The notes beneath the pieces are model-generated. The model worked only from the letters and a program-made list of their open reading frames with translations, had not been told where the DNA came from and did not search any database. From Lachnospiraceae bacterium (lineage in GTDB: Bacteria; Bacillota; Clostridia; Lachnospirales; Lachnospiraceae): 11,204 nucleotides of DNA. The position numbers and the translations under genes are program-made. Positions 1 to 7,139 of the stretch are shown in pieces; position 1 is the first letter of the stretch; each line of letters starts with the position of its first letter. The stretch covers positions 1 through 11,204 of the forward strand of contig JAFRCB010000313.1 of the NCBI GenBank assembly GCA_017404585.1, given 5' to 3'.

Positions 1-170
1 ACTTCATTTTTCCCATCACATATTATCATATTGTATCTTCTCTTTTATCATATTTCCATATTCGCTCACCAAATCCATCGTTTTTCGCGATTTTTCTCTC
101 AAAATATGAACTTTTATGGTTAGTTTTCCCTAATTGTGCACTTTCAATAAGATTCAATTTGGAATTTTGT

Positions 171-190
171 GAATCATTTTGAATCATTTT
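171..190 (+). promoter_or_regulatory. Tandem operator-like repeats just upstream of the -35 box
   Basis: The 10-mer GAATCATTTT occurs twice head to tail at 171-180 and 181-190, ending 2 bp before the TTGACA -35 box. One helical turn separates the copies, as expected for a protein binding one DNA face. A 17-bp relative (13 of 17 identical to 174-190) occurs on the - strand at 6229-6245 in the leader of the DeoR-family gene. I infer a binding site for that regulator. Looser relatives (TTATCATATT at 23-32 and 45-54) lie further upstream, but the region is AT-rich and these may be chance. Confidence 0.5.
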
Positions 191-192
191 AT

Positions 193-222
193 TTGACATT
201 ATTTGGAACATTGTGGTATTAT
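193..222 (+). promoter_or_regulatory. Sigma-A type promoter of the sugar operon
   Basis: A perfect -35 hexamer TTGACA lies at 193-198 and a -10 TATTAT at 217-222, with an 18-bp spacer. TG at 214-215 makes it an extended -10 (TGGTATTAT). Transcription would start near 229 and give a leader of about 54 nt before the isomerase start at 283. The 11-mer TGTGGTATTAT recurs in the promoter of the - strand proton-channel operon. This is pattern matching only, but both boxes are strong. Confidence 0.8.
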
Positions 223-244
223 CATCTCAAGCAAGGAACAGTAA

Positions 245-259
245 AAGTTGAAACAACTT
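245..259. promoter_or_regulatory. Perfect short palindrome in the operon leader
   Basis: AAGTTG-AAA-CAACTT is a perfect 6-bp inverted repeat with a 3-nt centre, lying between the predicted transcription start (about 229) and the isomerase RBS. It could be a second operator or a weak hairpin in the leader mRNA. Nothing in the sequence decides between these. Confidence 0.35.
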
Positions 260-282
260 GAAAAAATGAAAGGACCTCTGAC

Positions 283-1218
283 ATGAAATATGCAACCAGA
301 CTCAACTCCTTCTTAAGGGTAGACAAAGATCTTAGGCACGCATTCGAGGCAATAGGAAAAATCGACGGCGTTGACTTCGTAGATATGAACTACCCGGAGC
401 ATTTTGCTGACTACTCAGTCCCGGAAGTAAAGCAGATGCTTTCTGACAACAACCTGAGATGCAACGCCATCAATCTTCGCTTCCGAGACAAATTTCTTCA
501 CGGTGAGTTCGGCAACATCGACCGCCAGATTGCAGAAGACGCTATCACCCTCTGCAAGGAAGCCACCGAAGTATGCGAACAGCTGGACGGCTCTCAGGTC
601 ATCATCTGGCTTGGCTTCGACGGATTCGATTATTCTTTCCAGATCGACTACAACGAGTACTGGGACCGAATCATCTACGCATTCAAGACAATCGCCGCTT
701 ACTCAAAGAAGCCGGTCAGCATTGAATACAAGCCATATGAGGAACGTGTCCACGCCTTCATCGACAGCTTCGGAACTACAATGACCATCCTGAATGAAGT
801 CGACTCTGACAACCTTGGAGCCACCCTCGACTTCTGCCACATGCTGATGAAGAAAGAGAATCCTGCGCTGGCAACCGCATATCTGGCCAAGAGGGGAAAG
901 CTCTTCAATCTTCATCTGAACGACGGCGAAGGCTCCACGGATGACGGTCTGATGGTCGGTACCGTAAACCTCTGGAAGACAATCGAGGTCATGTACTACC
1001 TGAAAAAATATAATTTCAAGGGTGCTGTCTACTTTGACACATTCCCGAAACGCGAAGGCGCTGTCGCCGAGTGCGAGGCCAACATAAAGATGTGCAGGCT
1101 CATAGAAACGATGATTGACAACTACGGCATCGAGAACATCGACAAAGTCGTCTTAAAGCAGGATGGTGCAGCAGCCGCAAATCTCATGGTCGAGCTGATC
1201 GCTGCAGCAAACGCATAA
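283..1218 (+). CDS. Xylose-isomerase-like TIM-barrel sugar isomerase (L-rhamnose isomerase-like)
   Basis: This 311-residue cytosolic protein probably interconverts an aldose and a ketose as the first catabolic step. The metal-site pattern of the xylose isomerase-like barrel is visible: Glu148 in IEYKP, Asp183 and His186 in TLDFCH, His211 in LHLND, Asp220/Asp221, and Asp252 in YFDTFP. From memory, the spacings of Glu148-Asp183 (35) and Asp183-His186 (3), and the Asp pair 9-10 residues after His211, match the two-metal centre of Pseudomonas stutzeri-type L-rhamnose isomerase. That enzyme also accepts other aldoses. ATG 283 follows AAAGGA (269-274) and is the first gene after the promoter. The adjoining ABC transporter and ribokinase-family kinase place it in an import-isomerize-phosphorylate route. 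The substrate is not determined. An epimerase role is an alternative. Confidence 0.8.
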   Translation: MKYATRLNSFLRVDKDLRHAFEAIGKIDGVDFVDMNYPEHFADYSVPEVKQMLSDNNLRCNAINLRFRDKFLHGEFGNIDRQIAEDAITLCKEATEVCEQLDGSQVIIWLGFDGFDYSFQIDYNEYWDRIIYAFKTIAAYSKKPVSIEYKPYEERVHAFIDSFGTTMTILNEVDSDNLGATLDFCHMLMKKENPALATAYLAKRGKLFNLHLNDGEGSTDDGLMVGTVNLWKTIEVMYYLKKYNFKGAVYFDTFPKREGAVAECEANIKMCRLIETMIDNYGIENIDKVVLKQDGAAAANLMVELIAAANA

Positions 1219-1373
1219 TAAAAGACTCACAGCAAAATTCAAGTCTCGCTCGATGGACAAAGCCCCGGAATCCGACAAGTACCATTCGACATAATTCCAA
1301 ATTTCATCAAAGTATTTCATCGGACACGGTCCGATCAAATAAAACACACCAACATTTTTAAAGGAGGTTTCTT

Positions 1374-2507
1374 ATGAAGAAGAAGATCTTAGCAACAATC
1401 CTGGCAGCATCTATGGTCATGGGTCTTGCAGCATGTGGCGGAAGCGCAGGCTCCGGCAGCGCAGGCGCGGCCGCTCCGGCGGAGAGCACAGCAGCTGACG
1501 CCGGCGACACTGCCGAAGCGGCAACCGGCGAGTTCAATCCGGATAAAGATCCGAGCTCAACAACTATCGAAGAGATCCGCGAGAAACTCGGTGAGGAAGT
1601 TCCTGTCAAGGCAGGTTACAATCTTGCGGCAATCGAAAAATCCATCTCCAACGAATTCTGGAGAACACTTCAGGAAGGCTACGAGAAGGCAGCTGAGAAT
1701 GTAAATGCTGTAGTAGAAATCAACATCGAAGTAGACGCTACAACAGATGAAGGCGATGAGACAGGCCAGCAGACAATGGTCGAGAACGCTGTAAACCAGG
1801 GCGTTTCCGCTATCATGGCTTCCCCGATTTCTGACGCTAACCTGACAACAGCAGTCGAGAACGCACAGGATGCCAATATCCCGGTCATCAACGTTAACGA
1901 CGGTCTGATCGCAATCGCTGATTACTACTGCGGACCGAACGCATATCAGAACGGTCTCCTGGCAGCTGAGTGGGTTTCCAACAAACTCGGTGACGAAGGC
2001 CAGGTAGGTATCGTCGTAGGCATGGCAAAGGCATTTGCAGCCCGCGAGAGAACCGCAGGCTTCAAGGACTGGATCGCAGACAACAACTCAGGTCTTGAAG
2101 TTGTCGCAGAGCAGAACGCTGACTGGGATCGCCAGAAAGCCAAAGAGCTCGCAGCTACATGGATCATCCAGTATCCGGACATGAAGGCAATCTTCTGCAA
2201 CAACGATGACATGGCTCTCGGTGTAGTAGAAGCAGTTGATGAGGCAGAGGCAGACATCCTCGTAGTCGGCGTTGACGGCATCGGTGAAGCTTATGACTCT
2301 ATCCGCGCAGGCAAACTTGACGCAACAGTTGACTCCTTCCCGTACTACATGGCACAGGTCGCTACAGAAGTTACCCTCCGCGCACTGGCAGGCCAGGATG
2401 TACCGCACGTAACAGCTACACCGCAGGCTCTGATCGATTCCGAGAACGTTGACAAAGACGCTGCAGAGATCATCGGCTGGACAGACACAAAGTACGTAGC
2501 TGAATAA
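1374..2507 (+). CDS. Sugar ABC transporter substrate-binding lipoprotein (RbsB-like, periplasmic-binding type 1)
   Basis: This is the extracellular receptor of a CUT2-family sugar importer. The N-terminus has a signal peptide (MKKK plus a hydrophobic stretch) ending in the lipobox LAAC, with Cys21 as the lipidated residue. Residues 22-60 are a Gly/Ala/Ser-rich linker that becomes acidic, tethering the domain to the membrane. The two-lobed binding domain begins near residue 78. It shows NEFWRTLQEGYEKAAE, the VSAIMASP and IPVINVND strands of the first lobe, and the hinge region with CNNDDMALGVVEA and GVDGIGEAYDSI. At 377 residues it is longer than most relatives because of the linker. AAAGGAGG sits just before ATG 1374. 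A strong stem-loop downstream (2621-2646) separates it from the ATPase gene. The sugar is not identifiable from sequence. Confidence 0.92.
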   Translation: MKKKILATILAASMVMGLAACGGSAGSGSAGAAAPAESTAADAGDTAEAATGEFNPDKDPSSTTIEEIREKLGEEVPVKAGYNLAAIEKSISNEFWRTLQEGYEKAAENVNAVVEINIEVDATTDEGDETGQQTMVENAVNQGVSAIMASPISDANLTTAVENAQDANIPVINVNDGLIAIADYYCGPNAYQNGLLAAEWVSNKLGDEGQVGIVVGMAKAFAARERTAGFKDWIADNNSGLEVVAEQNADWDRQKAKELAATWIIQYPDMKAIFCNNDDMALGVVEAVDEAEADILVVGVDGIGEAYDSIRAGKLDATVDSFPYYMAQVATEVTLRALAGQDVPHVTATPQALIDSENVDKDAAEIIGWTDTKYVAE

Positions 2508-2620
2508 TAGAAGCTCCGGCTTGCGGGCAGTACGCAGGAACCGTCTCTCCTTATCAGTACAACATCATGGGCATACACCGCGCAATGTATGAAGAGCGGA
2601 TTTCTGCACAAGACAAAGGT

Positions 2621-2646
2621 GTCCGGGCCGGGTCTCCCGGCCGGAC
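2621..2646 (+). other. Strong intercistronic stem-loop between binding protein and ATPase genes
   Basis: The 5' arm (2621-2632) and 3' arm (2636-2646) pair over 11 bp, nearly all G-C, with one bulged G and a 3-nt TCT loop. No T-tract follows (ATCTGAAAT), so it is not a standard intrinsic terminator. In comparable binding-protein operons such hairpins protect the upstream mRNA end and raise receptor levels over membrane components. That role is inferred here from position and structure. Confidence 0.65.
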
Positions 2647-2696
2647 ATCTGAAATAACCGACAGACATATGCAATAAATAGCAAGATGAGAACAAA

Positions 2697-4193
2697 GTGG
2701 GCAAAGCAGTTGAATTTACAAAAATCAATAAGTATTTCCCAGGCGTCCATGTTCTTAAGGATATCTCATTTTCAGTAGAAGAAGGCGAAGTACACGCTCT
2801 CCTCGGTGAGAACGGCGCCGGAAAGTCAACACTTCTCAATATCCTCCATGGCGTATACCCGGAATACGAAGGCGAAGTCATGCTGCACGGCAAAAAAGTT
2901 CATTTCAAGGATCCGAACCAGGCGATCGTGGAAGGCAAGATTTCTAAAGTACACCAGGAGACGCTGGTCGTTAAAGACCTGACCGTCGGCCAGAACATCA
3001 CTCTCGGCTATGAACCTCTGAAGGGCAGGCTTGTTGACTACGGAAAAATGAATGCGGACGTCAATGAGATACTGAAAGATCTCGACTGCAACTTCAAAGC
3101 TGAGGACATTGCCGTTACTCTCACATCCGGACAGATGCAGATGCTGGCCATCGCCAGAGCTCTGTATCACAAGTCGACCATCATCTCTCTTGATGAGCCG
3201 ACCGCTTCCCTCTCCCAGAAAGAGACCGAAGCACTTTTCAAAGTAGTTCAGAAACTGAAAAAAGATGGAGTCACGATCATGTATGTCAGCCACAGACTTG
3301 AAGAGATTTTCCAGATCTGCGACAGGGCTACGATCATGCGTGACGGCGAATATATCTGCACACTCGATGTCGGCAAGACCAATCGCGACGAGCTGATCCA
3401 CGCCATGGTCGGTCGCTCGGTCGCAGCAGTCGCATCGAGACAGAAACCCTGCAGAAAGCAGGATGAAGTCGTCCTCAAAGTCGAAAATCTTACAGGCAAG
3501 GGCTACGACCATGTGTCCTTCGAGCTCCATAAGGGCGAAATCCTCGGATTCTTCGGTCTGGTCGGAGCCGGCCGCACAGAGACGATGCGCGCGATTTTCG
3601 GAGCAGACAAGAGGCTCGGCGGAAAGATTTACATCCATGGCAAAGAGGTCACAGGTTCCTGGTACAGCACCAAGGCCCTTAAGAACGGAATCGGCCTCAT
3701 CCCCGAAGACAGAAAGACACAGGGCTTCCTGACACTTTCTTCAAATATCGACAACATCGCAATCTCGTCTCTCGAGAAATACATGAAGGGAGCTTTCATG
3801 GATCCGAAGAAGCAGCGTGCAAATGCAGAGCGCTACTTCAAGGAAATGGACATCCATCCGAATGACCCGGATTATCTCACCAAAAACCTCTCCGGCGGCA
3901 ACCAGCAGAAGGTCATCCTCTCAAGATGGATGTCAACAGACGCCGACATCATCATCTTCGACGAACCCACCAAAGGTGTCGACGTTGCTGCTAAGGCTGA
4001 GATCTACCGCCTCATGGAAGATATGCTCGAGGAAGGCAAGTCCATCATTGTTGTCTCCTCAGAACTTCCGGAAGTCATGGGACTTTCAGACCGTATCATC
4101 ATCATGTGCGAAGGCCATATCAACAAAGAATTCAACCGCGACGAATTTAAGAGCAGCGACGAGATGCTTGACTATGCTATAGGAGGAAATTAA
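2697..4193 (+). CDS. Sugar ABC transporter ATP-binding protein, two ATPase domains (RbsA/MglA family)
   Basis: This 498-residue protein powers the importer and has the normal family length with two tandem nucleotide-binding domains. Domain 1 has Walker A GENGAGKST (37-45), a signature LTSGQMQ (142-148) that departs from LSGGQ, Walker B IISLDEPTASL (from 162) and the switch His in VSHR. Domain 2 has the degenerate Walker A GLVGAGRTE (287-295) usual in this family, the canonical signature LSGGNQQ (398-404) and Walker B IIIFDEPTKGVD (from 418). GTG 2697 is the only possible start near the N-terminal strand, because an in-frame stop lies at 2679-2681. The weak RBS (GATGAG) suggests lower translation than the binding protein. 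Only 1 nt separates its stop from the permease start, so the two are probably translationally coupled. Confidence 0.95.
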   Translation: MGKAVEFTKINKYFPGVHVLKDISFSVEEGEVHALLGENGAGKSTLLNILHGVYPEYEGEVMLHGKKVHFKDPNQAIVEGKISKVHQETLVVKDLTVGQNITLGYEPLKGRLVDYGKMNADVNEILKDLDCNFKAEDIAVTLTSGQMQMLAIARALYHKSTIISLDEPTASLSQKETEALFKVVQKLKKDGVTIMYVSHRLEEIFQICDRATIMRDGEYICTLDVGKTNRDELIHAMVGRSVAAVASRQKPCRKQDEVVLKVENLTGKGYDHVSFELHKGEILGFFGLVGAGRTETMRAIFGADKRLGGKIYIHGKEVTGSWYSTKALKNGIGLIPEDRKTQGFLTLSSNIDNIAISSLEKYMKGAFMDPKKQRANAERYFKEMDIHPNDPDYLTKNLSGGNQQKVILSRWMSTDADIIIFDEPTKGVDVAAKAEIYRLMEDMLEEGKSIIVVSSELPEVMGLSDRIIIMCEGHINKEFNRDEFKSSDEMLDYAIGGN

Positions 4194-4194
4194 A

Positions 4195-5163
4195 GTGAAG
4201 CAGTTATTTGATAAATATAAGAGAGAGTTCATCGTTCTTCTCGCTACCATCGCAATGTGCGCGATTTTCACAATCATGAATTCCAACTTCCTGAGATGGA
4301 GCAACTTCCTTACGATCCTCCAGCAGATGGTCCTCAACTCCATCCTCGCTGTCGGTATGATGTTCGCAATCATCACGGGCGGTATCGATCTTTCAATCGG
4401 ATGTACATTTGCAATCACCGGCATCGTCGTTGCCTCAATCACAGTCGGCGGCGGCAACCCGATCATCGCTATCATTGCCGGCCTTATCGTAGGCGCTGTC
4501 CTCGGAGCTTTCAACGGATTCCTCGTAAACAATCTGAAACTTCAGCCCTTCATCGCCACGCTGGGCACGATGAGTTTATATCGCGGTATTGCCTACGTCG
4601 TAACAGGCGGTCAGCCTGTAACGAATGTTCCGGATTCCTACAGAAACATATTCAATGGCAAAATGTTCGCAGGTATCCGCTACTACATCATTGTCATGAT
4701 CATCGTTTTCATCATAGCTTACATCATTCTGCAGAAGACACGCACAGGCGCTTACCTCTACGCTGTAGGTGGAAATGAAGAAGCTGCAAAGCTTTCCGGT
4801 GTCAACACAGTCAGGACAAAGTACATCGCCTACATCATCTGCGGCGTGTGCGCTTCTATCGCAGGTCTGGTAATGCTCGCCTCCCTCGGCTCCGCTGAAT
4901 CCACAGCCGGTACAGGTTATGAGACCAACGCCATCGCCGCTGCCGCAATCGGCGGCACAAGAATGGCCGGCGGCCGCGGCACTCCGTTCGGAACATTCAT
5001 CGGAGGTCTTATGCTTGCAGTCCTGAAGGTCGGTATGGTCGTCATCAACGTCGACTCCTTCTGGCAGTACGTTGTAACAGGTATCATCATCATCGTTGCC
5101 TCCTACTTCGAATTCCTGCAGCAGGATGTCCAGGCATTCCTCGCAAGGAGAAAGCAGGCATAA
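4195..5163 (+). CDS. Sugar ABC transporter permease (RbsC family)
   Basis: This integral membrane protein of 322 residues forms the translocation pore of the CUT2-type importer. It is very hydrophobic with about eight to ten membrane segments. It carries family hallmarks: IITGGIDLSIG in the early helices, FIATLGTMSLYRGIAYVVTGGQP, and the ATPase-contact stretch around YAVGGNEEAAKLSGVN, then AIAAAAIGGTRMAGGRGT. The start is GTG 4195, set by AGGAGG at 4181-4186. It is the only permease in the operon, consistent with a homodimeric pore. A terminator-like hairpin follows 42 nt after its stop. Confidence 0.95.
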   Translation: MKQLFDKYKREFIVLLATIAMCAIFTIMNSNFLRWSNFLTILQQMVLNSILAVGMMFAIITGGIDLSIGCTFAITGIVVASITVGGGNPIIAIIAGLIVGAVLGAFNGFLVNNLKLQPFIATLGTMSLYRGIAYVVTGGQPVTNVPDSYRNIFNGKMFAGIRYYIIVMIIVFIIAYIILQKTRTGAYLYAVGGNEEAAKLSGVNTVRTKYIAYIICGVCASIAGLVMLASLGSAESTAGTGYETNAIAAAAIGGTRMAGGRGTPFGTFIGGLMLAVLKVGMVVINVDSFWQYVVTGIIIIVASYFEFLQQDVQAFLARRKQA

Positions 5164-5205
5164 GCCGGATCAATGGTCAGATAAACATTTATCCCAGTAC
5201 ATCCG

Positions 5206-5242
5206 GGGCTGCTGTATAATTGAATATACAACAGCCCTTTTT
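5206..5242 (+). terminator. Rho-independent terminator-like hairpin between permease and kinase
   Basis: Arms 5206-5218 and 5225-5237 (GGGCTGCTGTATA with TATACAACAGCCC) pair over 13 positions with one C-A mismatch and a 6-nt loop, followed by five T at 5238-5242. It lies after the transporter genes and 28 nt before the kinase start, so it may end or only attenuate transport mRNA. A perfect TATAAT (5215-5220) lies inside the hairpin, but no convincing -35 box is at the right distance. Confidence 0.75.
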
Positions 5243-5270
5243 CATTACAGTCATGAAGAGGTACATATAC

Positions 5271-6191
5271 ATGAAAAAGCAGATCACAGTCATCGGCAGT
5301 TTGAATTACGACATGATTCTCAAAGTAAAGCGTCTCCCCTACGAGGGAGAGACCATGGCGGCTGAAGGAATCTCCACAGCAGCCGGCGGTAAGGGCTCCA
5401 ACCAGGCAGCTCAGGCAGCCAAGCTCGGCGTGCCGACCTACCTGATCGGCGCAGTAGGAAACGACTCCATGGGAGAGTTCCTCATTGCGGAAGCGAAAAA
5501 GTATGGCATCATCACAGATCGCGTCAAGATAGCAGACTGCTCTTCCGGCCTCGGTCTTGTCCACTCACTCGACGACGGCAGTGTTCACGCCACCATCGTT
5601 CGCGGTGCCAATTATGCCGTGACTCGCGAGGACATTGACAATAACATGGATGTCATTAGGAATTCAGGTGTAATCATTCTTCAGAATGAGATCACACCGG
5701 ATACCAACCTGTATATCATGGAAATCGCCAAAGACCTCGACTGCAAGGTCATTCTGAACGCTGCTCCGGCAGAAGAAATAGATCAGGAACATCTCGCTCT
5801 GTGCGACATTATTGTCGTGAACGAAGTGGAGGCTTCTTTCTATTGCGGCCGGGAAATTAAAGATCTGAGCTCCGCTATGGATGCCATCACGATCAGCAGC
5901 GAACTCGGTAATACATGGGTATTCACACTCGGCTCCCAGGGTTCTGTCATAGCAAGTAACGGACGCTGCGAGTTCGTTCCTTCCCACCACGTTAAGGCAA
6001 TCGAGACCACCGGTGCCGGCGATTCCTATATCGGTGCACTTGGATACGCGCTCACCGAGGGGATGGATGTGTTCGAAGGCGGAAAATTCGCAACATGCTG
6101 CTCTGCAATCACAGTATGCGGAATCGGAGCGCAGCAGTCAATGCCGACTCTTGAACAAGTTGAAGAATTCAGGTCAAATCTTTTCAAATAA
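5271..6191 (+). CDS. rbsK: Ribokinase-family (PfkB) sugar kinase
   Basis: This cytosolic kinase transfers the ATP gamma-phosphate to a sugar, probably the product of the isomerase or the imported sugar itself. From ATG 5271 it is 306 residues, the usual ribokinase length. It has N-terminal GSLNYD (9-14), the substrate motif GGKGSNQA (39-46), NEVE (184-187) of the Mg/phosphate site, and the anion-hole/catalytic motif TTGAGD (246-251) with Asp251 as likely base. Near the end, GIGAQQSMPT matches ribokinases. An upstream in-frame ATG (5220) would add 17 residues from within the terminator hairpin. AAGAGGT at 5256-5262 and family alignment favour ATG 5271. D-ribose is the default guess, but the partner isomerase suggests another pentose or hexose is possible. 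Confidence 0.88.
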   Translation: MKKQITVIGSLNYDMILKVKRLPYEGETMAAEGISTAAGGKGSNQAAQAAKLGVPTYLIGAVGNDSMGEFLIAEAKKYGIITDRVKIADCSSGLGLVHSLDDGSVHATIVRGANYAVTREDIDNNMDVIRNSGVIILQNEITPDTNLYIMEIAKDLDCKVILNAAPAEEIDQEHLALCDIIVVNEVEASFYCGREIKDLSSAMDAITISSELGNTWVFTLGSQGSVIASNGRCEFVPSHHVKAIETTGAGDSYIGALGYALTEGMDVFEGGKFATCCSAITVCGIGAQQSMPTLEQVEEFRSNLFK

Positions 6192-6214
6192 TCATGTTTT
6201 TAACCTGTTTTTCG

Positions 6215-6223
6215 TGCTATAAT
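6215..6223 (+). promoter_or_regulatory. Extended -10 promoter for the DeoR-family gene
   Basis: TGCTATAAT at 6215-6223 is a perfect extended -10 element lying between the kinase stop and the deoR start. The -35 position (around 6195-6200, TGTTTT) is poor, as is common with extended -10 promoters. Transcription would start near 6230, within the operator-like element. Confidence 0.55.
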
Positions 6224-6228
6224 GCAAA

Positions 6229-6245
6229 AAAATGATACCATTTGA
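6229..6245 (-). promoter_or_regulatory. Putative DeoR autoregulatory operator
   Basis: Read on the - strand this is TCAAATGGTATCATTTT. It matches 174-190 (TCATTTTGAATCATTTT) at 13 of 17 positions, including a perfect final ATCATTTT. It lies just downstream of the -10 element and before the RBS of the regulator gene, where binding would block its own transcription. The assignment is inferred from the shared motif. Confidence 0.45.
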
Positions 6246-6263
6246 AATATCAAGGAGGGCATT

Positions 6264-6980
6264 ATGGTACCAGAACTGAGACAAGAGGCAATTCTGGCAA
6301 GTGTCAGAAGCCGCGACATATCCTACATCAAAGATCTTGCTGAAGAATTAAATATATCACTTTCGACTATAAGACGAGACATTGCCGCACTTGAAGAAGC
6401 CGGAACAGTTATATCCATGAGAGGCGGAGCCGTGAAGCCGGTCATTGCGGAAGAACCCGCTCCCGCAGCAGTGACCGAGGAGGCACCCGTCGTCAAAAAG
6501 CGTCTGATCCGCAGCGCGGAGAAGGATCTTATCGCTAAAAAAGCAGCCGCGCTGGTCTCAGACGGTGACGTCATCTACATTGATTCGGGTACGACCTGCT
6601 CCTGCATGTTCCAGTACCTGAGTGCAAAGGATATCATCATCGTCACCAGCAACTATGAAGTGCTTGACTTCATGCCGATGCAGAAGGCTAAAGTTATAAT
6701 GCTCGGCGGCGAAATCAGCAACGACCTGCACTCCATCAACGGACCGCTCACCGAAAAGTCCATAGCCGACATGCATTTCAACAAAGCTTTCATAGGGGCA
6801 AACGGCTATATTCCCGATGGCGGTGTCTTCACTCACACAGAGCGTGAAGCTCGCAAAAAGGTTCTGGTCAAGGAGCACTCTGACAAGAATTATCTGCTGA
6901 TGGATACATCTAAAAAGAACCAGTACGCGTTCCAGAAACTCTTTAACGTGAGAGATGTCGAACTCATCACCGAAGAATAA
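6264..6980 (+). CDS. DeoR/GlpR-family transcriptional regulator of sugar metabolism
   Basis: This 238-residue repressor-type regulator has an N-terminal winged helix (about 3-57; recognition helix around ISLSTIRRDIAALEEAG, wing RGGA at 53-56). The C-terminal DeoR sensor domain binds a phosphorylated sugar, with DSGTTC (107-112), TSN (128-130), LGGE (147-150) and the FIGANG stretch (177-181). The linker (57-80) is rich in Ala, Pro and Glu. AAGGAGGG (6252-6259) precedes ATG 6264. Its place at the end of the locus, after the kinase that makes a sugar phosphate, suggests that product is its inducer. Operator candidates lie at 171-190 and 6229-6245. The local regulator role is strongly implied but not proven. 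Confidence 0.9.
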   Translation: MVPELRQEAILASVRSRDISYIKDLAEELNISLSTIRRDIAALEEAGTVISMRGGAVKPVIAEEPAPAAVTEEAPVVKKRLIRSAEKDLIAKKAAALVSDGDVIYIDSGTTCSCMFQYLSAKDIIIVTSNYEVLDFMPMQKAKVIMLGGEISNDLHSINGPLTEKSIADMHFNKAFIGANGYIPDGGVFTHTEREARKKVLVKEHSDKNYLLMDTSKKNQYAFQKLFNVRDVELITEE

Positions 6981-7027
6981 ATTATGCCGGCACATTGCCT
7001 CCTGATTCGATTTTCAGACATAAAAAA

Positions 7028-7121
7028 AGCTGTCGCATTAAGGCACGCCACCTAAAATATGGCAGACGTTATTTGCAAATGTCTGCCATATATTATGATG
7101 ACACCGCCTTATGCGACAGCT
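7028..7121. terminator. Large imperfect palindrome acting as a bidirectional terminator (repeat family copy 1)
   Basis: The outer arms 7028-7044 and 7106-7121 (AGCTGTCGCATTAAGGC with GCCTTATGCGACAGCT) pair over 16 bp with one bulged T. Inner arms 7057-7067 and 7081-7091 (ATATGGCAGAC with GTCTGCCATAT) pair over 11 bp. It lies between the convergent deoR and - strand membrane operon. On the - strand a run of seven T follows the stem, and on the + strand a T-rich stretch follows. A related element lies at 10863-10960 in the opposite orientation. Confidence 0.75.
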
Positions 7122-7139
7122 CCTTTGTTCAGTTCTTTC

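Noticed and set aside
26..211. Small - strand open frame upstream of the sugar operon
   Set aside because: It covers the -35 box and operator repeats and has no convincing RBS.
1301..1335. Direct repeat ATTTCATC (1301-1308, 1314-1321) and 7-bp hairpin ATCGGAC/GTCCGAT (1319-1335) before the binding-protein gene
   Set aside because: Short and without T-tract or promoter boxes; could matter for mRNA processing, but the evidence is too weak to call.
2345..2893. 182-codon - strand open frame across the binding protein/ATPase junction
   Set aside because: It overlaps two real genes and the GC-rich hairpin; the composition is that of an antisense shadow.
2826..3638. 270-codon open frame on the - strand
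   Set aside because: It lies wholly antisense to the ATPase gene, whose Walker and signature motifs are intact, and has no RBS or recognizable domain.
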